DNA of 46,593 nt. It comes from an uncultured Lachnospiraceae bacterium (GTDB lineage Bacteria; Bacillota; Clostridia; Lachnospirales; Lachnospiraceae). The notes under the pieces are model-generated. The model worked only from the letters and a program-made list of their open reading frames with translations. It searched no databases and was not told the origin of the DNA. The translations under genes and the position numbers were made by a program. Position 1 is the stretch's first letter. Every line of letters starts with the position of its first letter. Location of the stretch: assembly GCA_947176965.1 (NCBI GenBank), contig CAMWSU010000012.1, positions 1-46,593 of the forward strand, read 5' to 3'. This document shows positions 1 through 9,724 of the stretch, piece after piece.

Positions 1-2170
1 TGTCTAAGCGACAGCTGCCCGCCTGTCCGGTCAGATTCTGCTCTGCATGTCCTGCCATGACGAGGACGACCGCCTGTCCTGCCGGGTTCCGCTCTGACTG
101 CCCCGTCGTGCCAAAACCTCCCGCCTGTCCTGCCGGATTCTGCTCCGGCTGCCCTGTCGTGCCGACACCGTCCGCCTGTTTTTCAGAACGTGTCCCGTCT
201 TCGAGCGCCTTCGGCTTCTCCTCCGGCTCAGGCAGTCCTTTCTCCTCGCGGAATATTTTCATAAACTCCTTGCCTGTGATCGTCTCTTTTTCGATCAGAT
301 GCTCGGCAAGCTTATCCATCAGCTCACGATTTTCCTTGAGCAGTTTTTTCGCTTCCTTATAGCTCTCCTTTAAGATCTTCATGACCTCCTCATCCACAGC
401 CGCGGCTGTGACATCGGAGCAGTTCATTGCGGTCCTTCCGTCGAGGTATTTACTTTCCACCGTCTCAAGTCCCATCAGACCGAAACGTTTGCTCATGCCG
501 TACTGCGTCACCATGGCACGCGCAATATTCGTCGCTTTCTCAATGTCATTCGATGCGCCCGTCGTCACTGTGTCAAAAACAATCTCCTCCGCCGCGCGTC
601 CGCCGAGCAGCCCCACGAGCATGTCATGAAGCTCCGCCTGCGTATTGAGATATTTTTCCTCCTCAGGCACCTGCATCACATAACCGAGCGCCCCCATCGT
701 CCGGGGCACGATCGTGATCTTCTGCACCGGCTCGGAATTTTTCTGTAGTGCCGCGATCAGCGCATGGCCCGTCTCATGATACGAGACGATCCTGCGCTCC
801 TCCTTGCTCATTATGCGGTCCTTCTTTTCCTTGCCGACCAAAACCACCTCAACCGCACTGAACAGATCCTTCTGCGAGACAAACTCCCTGCCTTCTTTGA
901 CCGCATTGATTGCCGCCTCATTGATCATATTGGCAAGATCGGAGCCGACCGCTCCACTCGTCGCAAGCGCGATCTCCTCCAGATTCACGCTGTCATCCAT
1001 GAGCACGTCCTTTGCATGCACGCGCAGAATATCCACGCGCCCTTTTAAGTCCGGCTTGTCCACGATGACCCTGCGGTCAAACCGTCCGGGTCTTAACAGC
1101 GCCTTATCCAAAATTTCCGGGCGGTTCGTCGCCGCCAAAATAATGATTCCTTTTTTTCCGTCAAATCCGTCCATCTCGGACAGAAGCTGATTTAACGTCT
1201 GCTCCCGCTCCTCGTTGCCACCGCCGTATTTCGAATCACGGCTTCGTCCGATCGCGTCGATCTCATCGATAAACACGATACAGGGCGCGTGCTTTTCCGC
1301 TTCCTCAAACAGCTTTCGCACACGGGATGCGCCGACGCCGACATAAAGCTCGATAAAATCCGAGCCTGCCAATGAAAAGAACGGAACATGCGCTTCGCCC
1401 GCCACCGCCTTTGCCAGCAGCGTTTTGCCCGTTCCGGGAGGTCCCACCAACAGCGCTCCTTTCGGCAGTCTTGCACCGATCTTGCTGTATTTTGCGGGAT
1501 TATGCAAAAAATCAACGACCTCAACAAGCGACTCCTTCGCCTCATCTTCGCCTGCGACATCCTTGAATGTAATACCCGTTTCTTTCTGCACATCATAGAG
1601 CTTGGCGTTGGTCTTACCGATCCCCATCGGTCCGCCGCTGCCCGACATTCTCCGAAACACAAAATTTAAGCCGATGCAAAGCACCAATACGGGCAGTCCG
1701 TAAGTCAAAAGCAGAGACAGGAACCATCCCGAATTATCCGGTATCTCCTTGCTGAACTCCACTCCGGCATCAGAAAGACGCTCCGCCAGTCTGTCCGCAT
1801 CCTCCGCTGCGCCCGTATAATACCGCTGCGCAGGCAGATAACTGTTCTGTTCACTCTGCTTCGGCTTGATCGTAAGCTGGGTGTCATAGATCACAACGGA
1901 CTCGATCTCCCCGTTTTCCAGCATCTCAATAAAGGTGTTATACGGAATTTCCTCATTGGCCCCCGAATCCATGGTACGCATGAACCAGCTGATCATGAGC
2001 ACCAGCGCTAAGCTCGCCAACAGCACAAATAAAAAGTTCTGCCGCTTCTGAGGCTCGTTGCCGCCGTTTCCGTTTCCTCCGTTCCCGCCGCTGCCATTCG
2101 AGCCATTGCCTCCGCTGCCCGGCCCGCCGGAACGGTTATCATATTCATTCAGATTATTTTTCATTCTCAT
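1..2170 (-). CDS. ftsH: ATP-dependent zinc metalloprotease FtsH (3' end beyond window)
   Basis: Membrane-anchored AAA+ protease that degrades misfolded membrane proteins and short-lived regulators. Reading from ATG 2170, two membrane segments lie near residues 44-62 and 149-172. Walker A GPPGTGKT is near 243, Walker B IVFIDEID near 298-305, and the zinc site HETGH at 465-469. The N-terminal cytosolic stretch is Gly/Asn-rich ([14 protein letters not shown]). The frame is open from 2170 to the left edge (at least 723 residues), longer than the usual 600-650, because of a repetitive Gln/Gly/Pro-rich tail; no stop is visible. The start is uncertain: ATG 2170, ATG 2164 (GGGGA 6 nt upstream) or GTG 2188 (AAGGAAG 8 nt upstream). 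A near-consensus promoter lies about 90 bp upstream. The family call is certain. Confidence 0.97.
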   Translation of the reverse strand, partial: MRMKNNLNEYDNRSGGPGSGGNGSNGSGGNGGNGNGGNEPQKRQNFLFVLLASLALVLMISWFMRTMDSGANEEIPYNTFIEMLENGEIESVVIYDTQLTIKPKQSEQNSYLPAQRYYTGAAEDADRLAERLSDAGVEFSKEIPDNSGWFLSLLLTYGLPVLVLCIGLNFVFRRMSGSGGPMGIGKTNAKLYDVQKETGITFKDVAGEDEAKESLVEVVDFLHNPAKYSKIGARLPKGALLVGPPGTGKTLLAKAVAGEAHVPFFSLAGSDFIELYVGVGASRVRKLFEEAEKHAPCIVFIDEIDAIGRSRDSKYGGGNEEREQTLNQLLSEMDGFDGKKGIIILAATNRPEILDKALLRPGRFDRRVIVDKPDLKGRVDILRVHAKDVLMDDSVNLEEIALATSGAVGSDLANMINEAAINAVKEGREFVSQKDLFSAVEVVLVGKEKKDRIMSKEERRIVSYHETGHALIAALQKNSEPVQKITIVPRTMGALGYVMQVPEEEKYLNTQAELHDMLVGLLGGRAAEEIVFDTVTTGASNDIEKATNIARAMVTQYGMSKRFGLMGLETVESKYLDGRTAMNCSDVTAAAVDEEVMKILKESYKEAKKLLKENRELMDKLAEHLIEKETITGKEFMKIFREEKGLPEPEEKPKALEDGTRSEKQADGVGTTGQPEQNPAGQAGGFGTTGQSERNPAGQAVVLVMAGHAEQNLTGQAGSCRLD
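20..172. repeat. Three 51-bp tandem repeats in the ftsH tail
   Basis: CGCCTGTCC-type units begin at 20, 71 and 122, exactly 51 bp apart, and the first bases of a fourth copy start at 173. On the minus strand each encodes a 17-residue unit of pattern QA-x6-G-x2-E(Q/R)N(P/L)(A/T)G. The two central units are most alike; the outermost has diverged. Confidence 0.85.
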
Positions 2171-2262
2171 TCCCCGCGTACAGATCACACACGCTTCTTC
2201 CTTCGATAGTCAGTCTCGTCCAAAACGTTCCATCCCATTCACGATCAGACGATTCCCCATTT

Positions 2263-2291
2263 ATTATAGGGATAGCGCCGCTATAAATCAA
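2263..2291 (-). promoter_or_regulatory. Promoter of ftsH
   Basis: Minus-strand TTGATT (2291-2286), 17-bp spacer, TATAAT (2268-2263): near-consensus sigma-A promoter. It predicts a 5' leader of about 85 nt before ATG 2170. Confidence 0.75.
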
Positions 2292-2324
2292 CTGTTCTTT
2301 TATGAAAAGAAAATGAATTTATGG

Positions 2325-2353
2325 TTGTTCACATGTTTCGAATGGGATAAAAT
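2325..2353 (+). promoter_or_regulatory. Promoter of the GT-C-like membrane protein gene
   Basis: TTGTTC (2325-2330), 17-bp spacer, TAAAAT (2348-2353). It sits 34 bp before the ATG, in the divergent gap shared with ftsH. Confidence 0.6.
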
Positions 2354-2386
2354 AGAAAAGAGTTTGTAAGAAAGGATTACGGTCTT

Positions 2387-4228
2387 ATGAAAAAACAACA
2401 CCTTCCGGTCTGCGACCTGCTGTTTGTGTGCGCACTTGTGCCGCTGCTTTTCTTTTTTCTTTGGAAATGCCGCTATGGTTACGGCGGCTGTGACGAACCT
2501 TTTTATCTGACGCTGGCACAGCGGCTCTCCTTCGGCGATGCCCTGCTTTCGGAAGAATGGAATCTTTCTCAGTTGAGCGGCATTCTTCTTTTGCCCTTTT
2601 ATCGGCTTCATGCGCTGATCGCGGGAGGAACGGACGGGATCATCCTGCATTTCCGCTACATTTATACCGCCATGCAGCTTCTCACCACCGTACTTCTTTA
2701 TCTTATCCTTCGGCGTTATCGCTATGGCGCGCTCTGCGCGGTGCTGCTGTTTGCCGTTTACTCACCCTATGACGTCATGGCATTATCCTATAATACCTTC
2801 GCGCTGATGGCAATGGCGCTCTGCCTGTCGCTGCTCTCCTACTGCAAAAAAGAGGGACGCATCGGATTTCTTTTTGCGGGCTTTTTCTATGCCGTCGCCG
2901 TCATCGCCAATCCTTATATTATCCTGTTATATCTGCTGTGCGTGACGGTTTTTCTCATCGCACTGGCCGTAAACGCTTCTCTCCGTACATACGGACGCGG
3001 TCTGCTCTTTTTCACGCTCGGCGCGGCGCTTCCTGCCGCCTGTCTTTTCCTTTTTATATTATGCCGTGCCGACCTCAAAACGATCATGGAAAATCTTCCC
3101 GCGATCCTTCATGACCCCGAACATGCTTCCCGCTCCGTAAAAGAAATCCTTTACAGCATTTGGTACGTCATGCGCTCCACGTTCGGCTCTTTTGTCGCCG
3201 TATGGCTTCTGCTGACCGTACTCTCACTCATTGACCGAAAAAAAACACATGCATGGATGTATTTCAGCATGACCGCACTCACCACGGCAACAGCGGTCAT
3301 GATCCATATTCCGTCTATTCAGACCGACTATAATTATATCATGTTCCCGATCACGTTATGCGGTCTTTCAGCCTATCTGCTCGCCCGAAAAAAGAATCAC
3401 CGCGTATTTCTTTTCCTCTGGTGCCTTGGCATGTTTTATGCGTTCTGCCTCGGCGCAGCATCCAACCAGGGGGAAAATGCGATCTGCATGGGAATGCCCG
3501 TCGCGCTGATCGGCAGCGTTGTTCTGATTTGGGATTTCTTAAAAGAACAAATTGACACAGATCCAACGGTAATAAATACAAGGGGAACCATCCTGCCCGC
3601 CAGAAAAAGCAGCCGCTTCACGACGCCGCTTGTGCTCTGCGCCGCCGCCCTGCTCCTTCTTTCTCAGCTCTGCGCGGAATGCTATGCAAAATCGACTCAC
3701 GCCTTTTGGGAGCCTTCCGTTGCCGCGCTGGATACGAAAATCATGGAAGGCCCGCTTGCCGGTGTCTACACCACGAAAGAGCACGCGGACGCCTACAACA
3801 CGCTGCTTGCGGAGATCCGCGATTACGGGAACGACTCGTCCGGGCCCGTACTGTTTGTCACTTCCAGCCCGTGGTGCTATTTATACGCAGACCGTCCTTA
3901 CGGCGTGTATTCCTCATGGATCTCGACATTTTCCGCCTCGGAAGGTGTGGCCGCCGCGCTTCTGCTTGACCGCCTCGGCGATTATTACCGCCTGCATCCC
4001 GACCGGATTCCCACGGATATTTATATCTTAAAAAATGACATATGGTATGACCGGCTGGCAGGTGCAGGCGGGTGGAAGGACGGTTATCCGCTCGCCGCAT
4101 GGCTGCTCACTATGACCAATATTGATCCGTCTCCGCTCTATCCGCCCGGATGTGCGGAATGGGACATTCTTTATTCTGTGGAAGAGTCGGCGTACGGTTT
4201 TCATTTGAGCCGCATTGATACACCATAA
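2387..4228 (+). CDS. Polytopic membrane protein, GT-C/PMT-like glycosyltransferase candidate
   Basis: A 613-residue protein with roughly ten or more hydrophobic helices over residues 9-430, then a soluble C-terminal domain of about 170 residues predicted outside the cell. After the first helix comes GGCDEPFYLT. An acidic Asp-Glu pair in the first outer loop is typical of GT-C enzymes such as the PMT/ArnT families, which transfer sugars from polyprenyl carriers; that assignment is inferred from topology and this motif only. The ATG follows an AAGAAAGGA ribosome site. The gene stands alone between ftsH and pyrG with its own promoter, so its glycan is unknown. It could also be a non-enzymatic polytopic protein. 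Confidence 0.6.
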   Translation: MKKQHLPVCDLLFVCALVPLLFFFLWKCRYGYGGCDEPFYLTLAQRLSFGDALLSEEWNLSQLSGILLLPFYRLHALIAGGTDGIILHFRYIYTAMQLLTTVLLYLILRRYRYGALCAVLLFAVYSPYDVMALSYNTFALMAMALCLSLLSYCKKEGRIGFLFAGFFYAVAVIANPYIILLYLLCVTVFLIALAVNASLRTYGRGLLFFTLGAALPAACLFLFILCRADLKTIMENLPAILHDPEHASRSVKEILYSIWYVMRSTFGSFVAVWLLLTVLSLIDRKKTHAWMYFSMTALTTATAVMIHIPSIQTDYNYIMFPITLCGLSAYLLARKKNHRVFLFLWCLGMFYAFCLGAASNQGENAICMGMPVALIGSVVLIWDFLKEQIDTDPTVINTRGTILPARKSSRFTTPLVLCAAALLLLSQLCAECYAKSTHAFWEPSVAALDTKIMEGPLAGVYTTKEHADAYNTLLAEIRDYGNDSSGPVLFVTSSPWCYLYADRPYGVYSSWISTFSASEGVAAALLLDRLGDYYRLHPDRIPTDIYILKNDIWYDRLAGAGGWKDGYPLAAWLLTMTNIDPSPLYPPGCAEWDILYSVEESAYGFHLSRIDTP

Positions 4229-4254
4229 TTCTTTGTCTTTTTTTAAGAAATGAG

Positions 4255-4284
4255 TAGATTTTTGTCTGCGAACCGTTATATAAT
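4255..4284 (+). promoter_or_regulatory. Probable pyrG promoter
   Basis: A good TATAAT (4279-4284) with a weak upstream TAGATT (4255-4260, 18-bp spacer). The leader to the ATG is only about 35 nt and does not start with the G-run used in reiterative-transcription control of some Gram-positive pyrG genes. Confidence 0.45.
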
Positions 4285-4325
4285 GGTGATGTATTGTTTT
4301 TATTCAACACTTTAGGAGGAACACT

Positions 4326-5933
4326 ATGGCAGTCAAATACGTCTTTGTTACCGGCGGCGTTGTATCCGGTCTCGGAAAAGGGATCACCGCCGCATCGCTC
4401 GGCAGATTATTAAAGGCACGCGGCTACAAAGTTACCATGCAAAAGTTTGACCCTTATATCAATATCGATCCCGGAACAATGAACCCGGTTCAGCACGGCG
4501 AAGTATTCGTCACAGACGACGGTACCGAAACCGATTTAGATCTTGGACATTATGAGCGTTTTATCGACGAAAATCTGGACAAGAATTCCAATGTGACAAC
4601 TGGTAAGATTTACTGGTCCGTTCTGCAGAAGGAGCGGCGCGGCGATTATGGCGGCGGCACCGTCCAGGTCATTCCCCATATCACCAATGAGATCAAAAGC
4701 CGTTTTTACCGCAATTTCACCGATGATGAGACACGGATCGCCATCATCGAGGTCGGCGGCACCGTCGGCGATATTGAATCACAGCCTTTCCTTGAGGCGA
4801 TCCGTCAGTTTCAGCATGAGGTCGGACGCAACAATGCCATCCTCATTCATGTGACGCTGATCCCTTATCTGCGCGCTTCTCAGGAAATGAAGACGAAGCC
4901 GACGCAGGCGAGTGTCAAAGAACTGCAGGGCTTAGGACTGCGCCCCGACATCATCGTGTGCCGCAGCGAGTATCCCCTGAATCAGCATATCAAGGACAAG
5001 ATTGCTCTTTTCTGTAACGTGCCGAACAGTCATGTATTGCAGAATCTGGATGTGGAGCATCTCTATGAGGCGCCCCTCGCTATGGAAAAAGAACACCTTG
5101 CTTCCGTTGCCTGCGAATGTCTGGAATTAGAACAGCGCGAACCGGACTTAAAAGACTGGAACGCCATGGTGGAAGACCTTCGCCATCCGACCGACGAGGT
5201 CACGATCGCTTTAGTCGGCAAATACACCGCCCTGCATGACGCTTATATCAGCGTTGTAGAGGCGCTCAAGCACGGCGGCATTCCCAATCATGCGACCGTC
5301 AATATCAAGTGGATCGACTCGGAAACCGTGACTGCAGAAAATGTGAGCGGGCTGTTATCCGGCGTGGACGGGATTCTTGTTCCGGGCGGTTTCGGCGACC
5401 GCGGCATCGACGGTATGCTTTTCGCGATCCAATACGCCCGCACCAAGGCGATTCCGTATCTCGGACTCTGCCTTGGCATGCAGCTTTCCATTGTCGAATA
5501 TGCGCGAAATGTGGTAGGTTATGAAGATGCGCACAGCATCGAACTGGATGCCGGCACGCTTCATCCGGTCATTGCACTTATGCCTGATCAAAACGGCGTG
5601 GAGGACATCGGCGGCACGCTCCGGCTCGGCACTTATCCGTGCGTGTTGGATGAATCCTCGCTCGCATATCAGCTTTATGGCGAAAAAACCATTGAAGAGC
5701 GCCACAGACACCGCTACGAAGTCAATAATGATTACCGTGCGGTACTGACCGAAAAGGGCATGCGGCTCTCCGGCCTTTCCCCCGACGGAAGAATTGTGGA
5801 AATGTGCGAGATTCCCTCGCACCCATTCTTTATCGCAACACAGGCGCATCCGGAATTAAAATCCAGGCCGAACAGACCGCATCCCCTGTTTAAGGGATTC
5901 GTGTCTGCTGCCCTAAAAAAGCATCACGCCTGA
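4326..5933 (+). CDS. pyrG: CTP synthase (glutamine hydrolysing)
   Basis: Makes CTP from UTP, ATP and glutamine in the cytosol, the last step of de novo pyrimidine nucleotide synthesis. The 535-residue length is standard. The N-terminal synthetase domain begins [16 protein letters not shown] (P-loop-like) and contains the [13 protein letters not shown] signature. The C-terminal class I glutamine amidotransferase domain has the oxyanion segment PGGFGDRG, the nucleophile elbow GLCLGMQ and the His-Glu pair in AHPEL. AGGAGG lies 6 nt before the ATG. It is a single-gene unit followed by a large hairpin. No anomalies. Confidence 0.98.
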   Translation: MAVKYVFVTGGVVSGLGKGITAASLGRLLKARGYKVTMQKFDPYINIDPGTMNPVQHGEVFVTDDGTETDLDLGHYERFIDENLDKNSNVTTGKIYWSVLQKERRGDYGGGTVQVIPHITNEIKSRFYRNFTDDETRIAIIEVGGTVGDIESQPFLEAIRQFQHEVGRNNAILIHVTLIPYLRASQEMKTKPTQASVKELQGLGLRPDIIVCRSEYPLNQHIKDKIALFCNVPNSHVLQNLDVEHLYEAPLAMEKEHLASVACECLELEQREPDLKDWNAMVEDLRHPTDEVTIALVGKYTALHDAYISVVEALKHGGIPNHATVNIKWIDSETVTAENVSGLLSGVDGILVPGGFGDRGIDGMLFAIQYARTKAIPYLGLCLGMQLSIVEYARNVVGYEDAHSIELDAGTLHPVIALMPDQNGVEDIGGTLRLGTYPCVLDESSLAYQLYGEKTIEERHRHRYEVNNDYRAVLTEKGMRLSGLSPDGRIVEMCEIPSHPFFIATQAHPELKSRPNRPHPLFKGFVSAALKKHHA

Positions 5934-5997
5934 CGCGCCTTCTTTTTGAAAGCGGCAAAATACATACTCAACAGTGATACAGGTCTCATAACAGATA

Positions 5998-6037
5998 AGG
6001 GTGGTGTTCGTTCCCCGAAGGGTTCAAACATCACCCT
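5998..6037. terminator. Hairpin between convergent pyrG and ABC exporter genes
   Basis: A long imperfect inverted repeat: AGGGTGGTGTT pairs with AACATCACCCT, and an inner CCC-GAA-GGG closes the tip (UUCG-type loop on the minus strand). There is no clear U-run on either side, so it may act as a weak bidirectional terminator or mRNA 3'-end stabiliser. Confidence 0.5.
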
Positions 6038-6046
6038 CTATGTCTG

Positions 6047-7543
6047 TCAATTCTCCATGATTTTGATTGCTTCACAATCATCCTTTATTTTATCATTCAT
6101 TCTCCATCGCACACGCGATGAAGATATTTCTCCCTTACACGGCACAAGTACTGCCTTTCCCTGCGCCATTTTGATCACAGCATCATAGCCTTTTCCACGC
6201 GAACGATCCCTGCGGGATACCACGATAACCGTCATGTCGAGAGACAGCAGCGTATCTTCTATCTTTTCCGCCAGTCTCCGCGAAAGCCCCAAATGAATTC
6301 CATCAGCCACCAAAAAGCACGGTCTGTGAATGAGCGCCCGCGCAATGGCAATCCTCTGCCGCACGCCATCCGAAAGCGCCTTTCCGTTATCAGTGAGCGG
6401 CGTATCCAGCCCTTTCGGAAGCTTCCTTATCCATTCGGTTAATCCCGCCATCTCAACTGCCCTCATCAACTCGTCCTCAGAATACGCAGAAAGCGGGCAG
6501 ATATTTCTGCGGACGGTATCGTCAAATAAAAAGATCTCCTTATGAATAATAGCCACCGCCTCATGAAAATCCTTTTGCGGAATCTGGCGAATGTCCACGC
6601 CATCATACAGAATCCTTCCCTCAAATGTTTCATAAACGCCCGTAAGCAGATTGATCAGCGTCGTTTTTCCCGCGCCCGATTTTCCTGTCAGCAAATATTT
6701 CTTTCCGTAGGGAAGATATAAATCAAACGGCTTGCATATCACTCTGTTTCCAAAGGAAAATGCAAGCCGTCTGCATGTAATATCCTTTTTGAAAGAAAAG
6801 CCGGTATCGGTTTCCTTAACCCCGTTACCGTCTTTCATTGTGTCCTCTTCTTCGTCCGGTTCTGCGAACGCTCCTTCCAAACGCTCTCGCGCTGCCTTAT
6901 AATGATTGACTGCCGGAACCAACGCTGATACGTTCTGCCCCATGATGTTGACAAGAAGAACAAGAAACGTTGCACGTCCTAACAAAAGACTTCCGTCCGC
7001 CATTCCCGCGGCAACATATACAAATCCCAAAATCGTAAACAAAATACTGAGTTTACCGCGTATCGTTCCCACTCCGAGTATCAATACGGTTGGAATCAAG
7101 GTTATCACCAAAAGCCGTCGCTCCATTATCATAAGAATAATTGTGGCAACAGCGACCATACCAATCGTTTCCGCCATCCTCTTGCATGCATTAAAGCACT
7201 CCGCCTCATATTCATCCATATCATTAACAAAAAGCGCTATATATTTATCCACTGTACGCCGCGGATAGCATTTGTACGGAAGCCTAAACAATTCCCGAAA
7301 CCTCGCGTACCGATTTTTTATTATCCTATACCGTATACGGGGAAGCTGTGCTTTTACCAGTAAAAAGAGTGCAACAGCCGGAGCTAAGATGATAAGACCT
7401 GAATATCCCGTTGTCCTCCCCATTCCGGTCAAAAGCGGTTTCCCTATGAAACCGATCATAACGCTATAAACCGCATTCATCGCTATACTCAATAGAATAA
7501 ATAATGAACAAGAGCCCATCATCCTGAAGTTGCCATTTTGCAT
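6047..7543 (-). CDS. Degenerate ABC exporter (TMD-NBD half transporter), probably catalytically impaired
   Basis: 498 residues: a membrane domain (1-220) and an ATPase domain (250-470). Walker A GKSGAGKT (287-294) and the signature LSDGVRQR (390-397) are present. The Walker B aspartate is followed by Gly (FLVADGIH, 410-417) where the catalytic Glu belongs. The Q-loop Gln position is Lys (HKEIFLF) and the switch His region reads VSRRD. The membrane part is also short: TM4 (ITLIPTVLILGVG) runs almost directly into TM5 (LSILFTILGFVY), so the helical arms carrying intracellular loop 2, about 75 residues, appear missing. GGGGG precedes the ATG. It is the last gene of the minus-strand ABC operon. 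Either it is decaying or it acts as a non-hydrolysing partner. Confidence 0.8.
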   Translation of the reverse strand: MQNGNFRMMGSCSLFILLSIAMNAVYSVMIGFIGKPLLTGMGRTTGYSGLIILAPAVALFLLVKAQLPRIRYRIIKNRYARFRELFRLPYKCYPRRTVDKYIALFVNDMDEYEAECFNACKRMAETIGMVAVATIILMIMERRLLVITLIPTVLILGVGTIRGKLSILFTILGFVYVAAGMADGSLLLGRATFLVLLVNIMGQNVSALVPAVNHYKAARERLEGAFAEPDEEEDTMKDGNGVKETDTGFSFKKDITCRRLAFSFGNRVICKPFDLYLPYGKKYLLTGKSGAGKTTLINLLTGVYETFEGRILYDGVDIRQIPQKDFHEAVAIIHKEIFLFDDTVRRNICPLSAYSEDELMRAVEMAGLTEWIRKLPKGLDTPLTDNGKALSDGVRQRIAIARALIHRPCFLVADGIHLGLSRRLAEKIEDTLLSLDMTVIVVSRRDRSRGKGYDAVIKMAQGKAVLVPCKGEISSSRVRWRMNDKIKDDCEAIKIMEN

Positions 7544-7587
7544 CTGTTATCCCCCTCCTTATCTTTTGAATATCGTTTTTGCACAAC

Positions 7588-8247
7588 CTATCCATACCGT
7601 TTCATCATTTCCCTCTTTAATGATAAAAACGCATCCATTGCCGTTTGCGATACTGCAAAAAATTCATTTTGGGTCACCTCGCAGTACGGAACATAAGTCG
7701 ATAAGCCGTCCGTCTCTATTATCTTATTTTCATGTGTCAGATAAGAAAATACCGGGGCGATCACAGTCTCACCGAATAATTCATATACCGGCGTCGGCTC
7801 CCCTAAACCATCGGCCCGTTCTCCAACGAACACCAAATATTCCTCCCCGATCTCCATGATATTAACAAACCCTCTGTCCATTGCAAATCCCATATAAGAC
7901 GGGTACAGATTCCATGTGGTTTTGGTGAGGTAGATTTCCTCATCCTCGCAAACACCCTCTCCTTGCAAAACAGCTTCCACCCGAACTCTCTGCCTGCTCG
8001 TTCTGGCAAGATGCTCCAATTCTCCCACCGGAGATACCTTGATGACAATTGGAGCCTCCGGCAATATCTTCTCCAATTCTTCGCAGCAGGACAGAGCAAA
8101 ATTTTCAGGAATTTCCGCTACATATACCGTCTCCAGATAGGAGGTATCCCGCGTAACATCTGTATAGGTCCTTTTTTCATAGATTCCATAGCAGGCAGCA
8201 GCCAAAAACGCCGCCATCGTCACAATGAACGCCCCGCGCAGCTTCAC
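7588..8247 (-). CDS. Membrane-anchored extracytoplasmic protein of unknown function
   Basis: 219 residues from a GTG at 8247 that overlaps the upstream ATPase stop as GTGA and has GGAGGGG 8 nt upstream; an upstream in-frame ATG at 8274 is less likely. One N-terminal hydrophobic segment (GAFIVTMAAFLAAACYG) anchors it; the Cys after LAAA is only a weak lipobox. The exported part has a beta-rich look with an RVRVEAVLQGEG...EIYL segment and YLVFVGE, reminiscent of small accessory proteins encoded with ABC-2 exporters. I recognise no named family. Its position between the ATPase and the exporter suggests a role in the same transport or immunity function. Confidence 0.75.
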   Translation of the reverse strand: MKLRGAFIVTMAAFLAAACYGIYEKRTYTDVTRDTSYLETVYVAEIPENFALSCCEELEKILPEAPIVIKVSPVGELEHLARTSRQRVRVEAVLQGEGVCEDEEIYLTKTTWNLYPSYMGFAMDRGFVNIMEIGEEYLVFVGERADGLGEPTPVYELFGETVIAPVFSYLTHENKIIETDGLSTYVPYCEVTQNEFFAVSQTAMDAFLSLKREMMKRYG

Positions 8248-8888
8248 TGATTTATCCCCTCCCCCTTTAGGCATCCATCCGCCATCTGATAGACACGATC
8301 CGCTAACAGATTCATATCTTCTTTGTTATGGCTCGCCAACAAGATCAGCGCCCCTCTTTTTCTCTCCTGTCCGATGAGTGCTCTGATCTCCTGTACTCCT
8401 GCCTCATCCAGTCCATTCGTCGGTTCGTCGAGCATGATGACCTCAGGACGCTCCATGATTGCCTGCGCGATTGCAATCCGCTGTTTCATGCCCATGGAAT
8501 ATTTGCCGTACACTCTCTTATCATAAGGTTCCAGTCCTACCCGCTCAAGCGCATCACACATTTCATCTTTTCCTATGATCCCCTTTAACCCCGCAAGATA
8601 AGACAGGTTCTCCAATCCGGTCATATTCGGATATAGCCCCGCATGCTCCAGCACGATCCCCAAACTCGGAAGCACCGAAAAATCCTTATGCAGCTCCTGA
8701 CCCTTCCAATAGATTTTTCCGGAGTCAATACGCATCAGACCCGACAACGCCCGAAACAACATCGTCTTGCCGGAACCGTTCCGACCGCAAAAGCCATATA
8801 CCGCCCCGGGCTCCATGTCCAAACTGACATCCCGCAGAATCAGTTTGTCTTTTATCTTTTTTGTCACCCCTTGTGCGATCAGGCTCAT
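8244..8888 (-). CDS. ABC transporter ATP-binding protein
   Basis: A 214-residue stand-alone nucleotide-binding subunit. Walker A GRNGSGKT, signature YSMGMKQRIAIAQ, Walker B VIMLDEPTNGLDE and switch His in LLASHNKED are all intact, so unlike the exporter downstream it should hydrolyse ATP. It resembles BcrA/CcmA-type subunits that pair with ABC-2 permeases. It starts 2 bp after the stop of the permease gene at 8891 and overlaps the next gene by 4 bp, indicating translational coupling. The natural partners are the permeases at 8891-9724 and 9718-10558. Confidence 0.93.
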   Translation of the reverse strand: MSLIAQGVTKKIKDKLILRDVSLDMEPGAVYGFCGRNGSGKTMLFRALSGLMRIDSGKIYWKGQELHKDFSVLPSLGIVLEHAGLYPNMTGLENLSYLAGLKGIIGKDEMCDALERVGLEPYDKRVYGKYSMGMKQRIAIAQAIMERPEVIMLDEPTNGLDEAGVQEIRALIGQERKRGALILLASHNKEDMNLLADRVYQMADGCLKGEGINQ

Positions 8889-8890
8889 TC

Positions 8891-9724
8891 TCAGCCTTCC
8901 TCCGTTTCTCTATTCCCCGATAATAAATCCCGATTCTTTACGAAGATGCCCCCCAGCAATACGATCATCACATCGAGCAATATTAATAGCGCCGCAGAAA
9001 AGGCTAAATTTAGTGCATATCGGCTTTCTGCAAGCTCCTTAGCAAACGGCGCGCCCTGATGCCAGCTAATAACCGTATGCGCAACCGGATTAAACCAGAG
9101 CAGTCTCTCTATCACATTCTGTGACATCTGCTTTTTCTCCAAAACACCGATAAGCGCAAGCGACGCCGTGCAAACCGCCTGCACCGTCATGACTATAAAA
9201 AAAGCACGGCTGCTGCCAAGCCCGATCGCAAGCAGATTGGTCAACAATACCCATCCGAAAATCCATAATATGTATATCAGTACATGAGCGCCGAGCAATA
9301 GCACGCCTCCCCGACTGACCATGATCCGACACCGCGGCAATGCCGCCAAAACAGCCGCCGTAACAAACACCACTTCAAACAAGAGCACATGTATAAACAG
9401 CGGTACAAGTGCCCCCCGATACCATGCCAAACGGTTCGGACACCTGCTGAACACATAAATACTCGCTGTGCAGAAATGCCGATACAGTTGCGTTCCGAGT
9501 ACCATGATGATCAGTACATTCGGTACCATGCACAGCATAAACCTAACAAGCTCCGTCAAAGAACACCCCAATGCAAATGTTCCCCTTGCCCCGCTCAATT
9601 GCAGCACAAGCTCCGCCAATGGGATCTCCTCCTGATAAGGTCTGATAAATGCAAGTGATACAAGAATCCCCGAGACGATTCCAAGCAGAAGCACCATGCT
9701 TTTTTTGTACCATGAGGTTACCAT
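8891..9724 (-). CDS. ABC-2-type permease subunit
   Basis: 277 residues with about six hydrophobic helices (LLLGIVSGILVSLAF, VPNVLIIMVLG, LFIHVLLFEVVFVTAAVL, HVLIYILWIFGWVLL, FFIVMTVQAVCTASLALI, LAFSAALLILLDVMIVLLGG). The start is the ATG at 9724, 6 nt downstream of AGGAAAAGAGAAGC-type purine-rich sequence. It overlaps the end of the preceding broken permease by 7 bp. A longer upstream extension of the frame lies inside the preceding gene and is not favoured. It probably forms the membrane channel with the other permease, driven by the ATPase at 8244-8888. Confidence 0.8.
   Translation of the reverse strand: MVTSWYKKSMVLLLGIVSGILVSLAFIRPYQEEIPLAELVLQLSGARGTFALGCSLTELVRFMLCMVPNVLIIMVLGTQLYRHFCTASIYVFSRCPNRLAWYRGALVPLFIHVLLFEVVFVTAAVLAALPRCRIMVSRGGVLLLGAHVLIYILWIFGWVLLTNLLAIGLGSSRAFFIVMTVQAVCTASLALIGVLEKKQMSQNVIERLLWFNPVAHTVISWHQGAPFAKELAESRYALNLAFSAALLILLDVMIVLLGGIFVKNRDLLSGNRETEEG

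Noticed and set aside
57-1669. Several plus-strand ORFs over the left end
   Set aside because: Antisense shadows of ftsH, whose motifs are unambiguous on the other strand.
2774-2800. GACGTCATGGCATTATCCTA-like match to the shared promoter box followed by TATAAT
   Set aside because: Lies inside the GT-C-like coding sequence, lacks the TTTCCGAAAA half, and has wrong spacing to the -10; chance match.
4285-4325. pyrG leader as a CTP-sensing attenuator
   Set aside because: The leader is only about 35 nt, has no initial G-run and no terminator hairpin.
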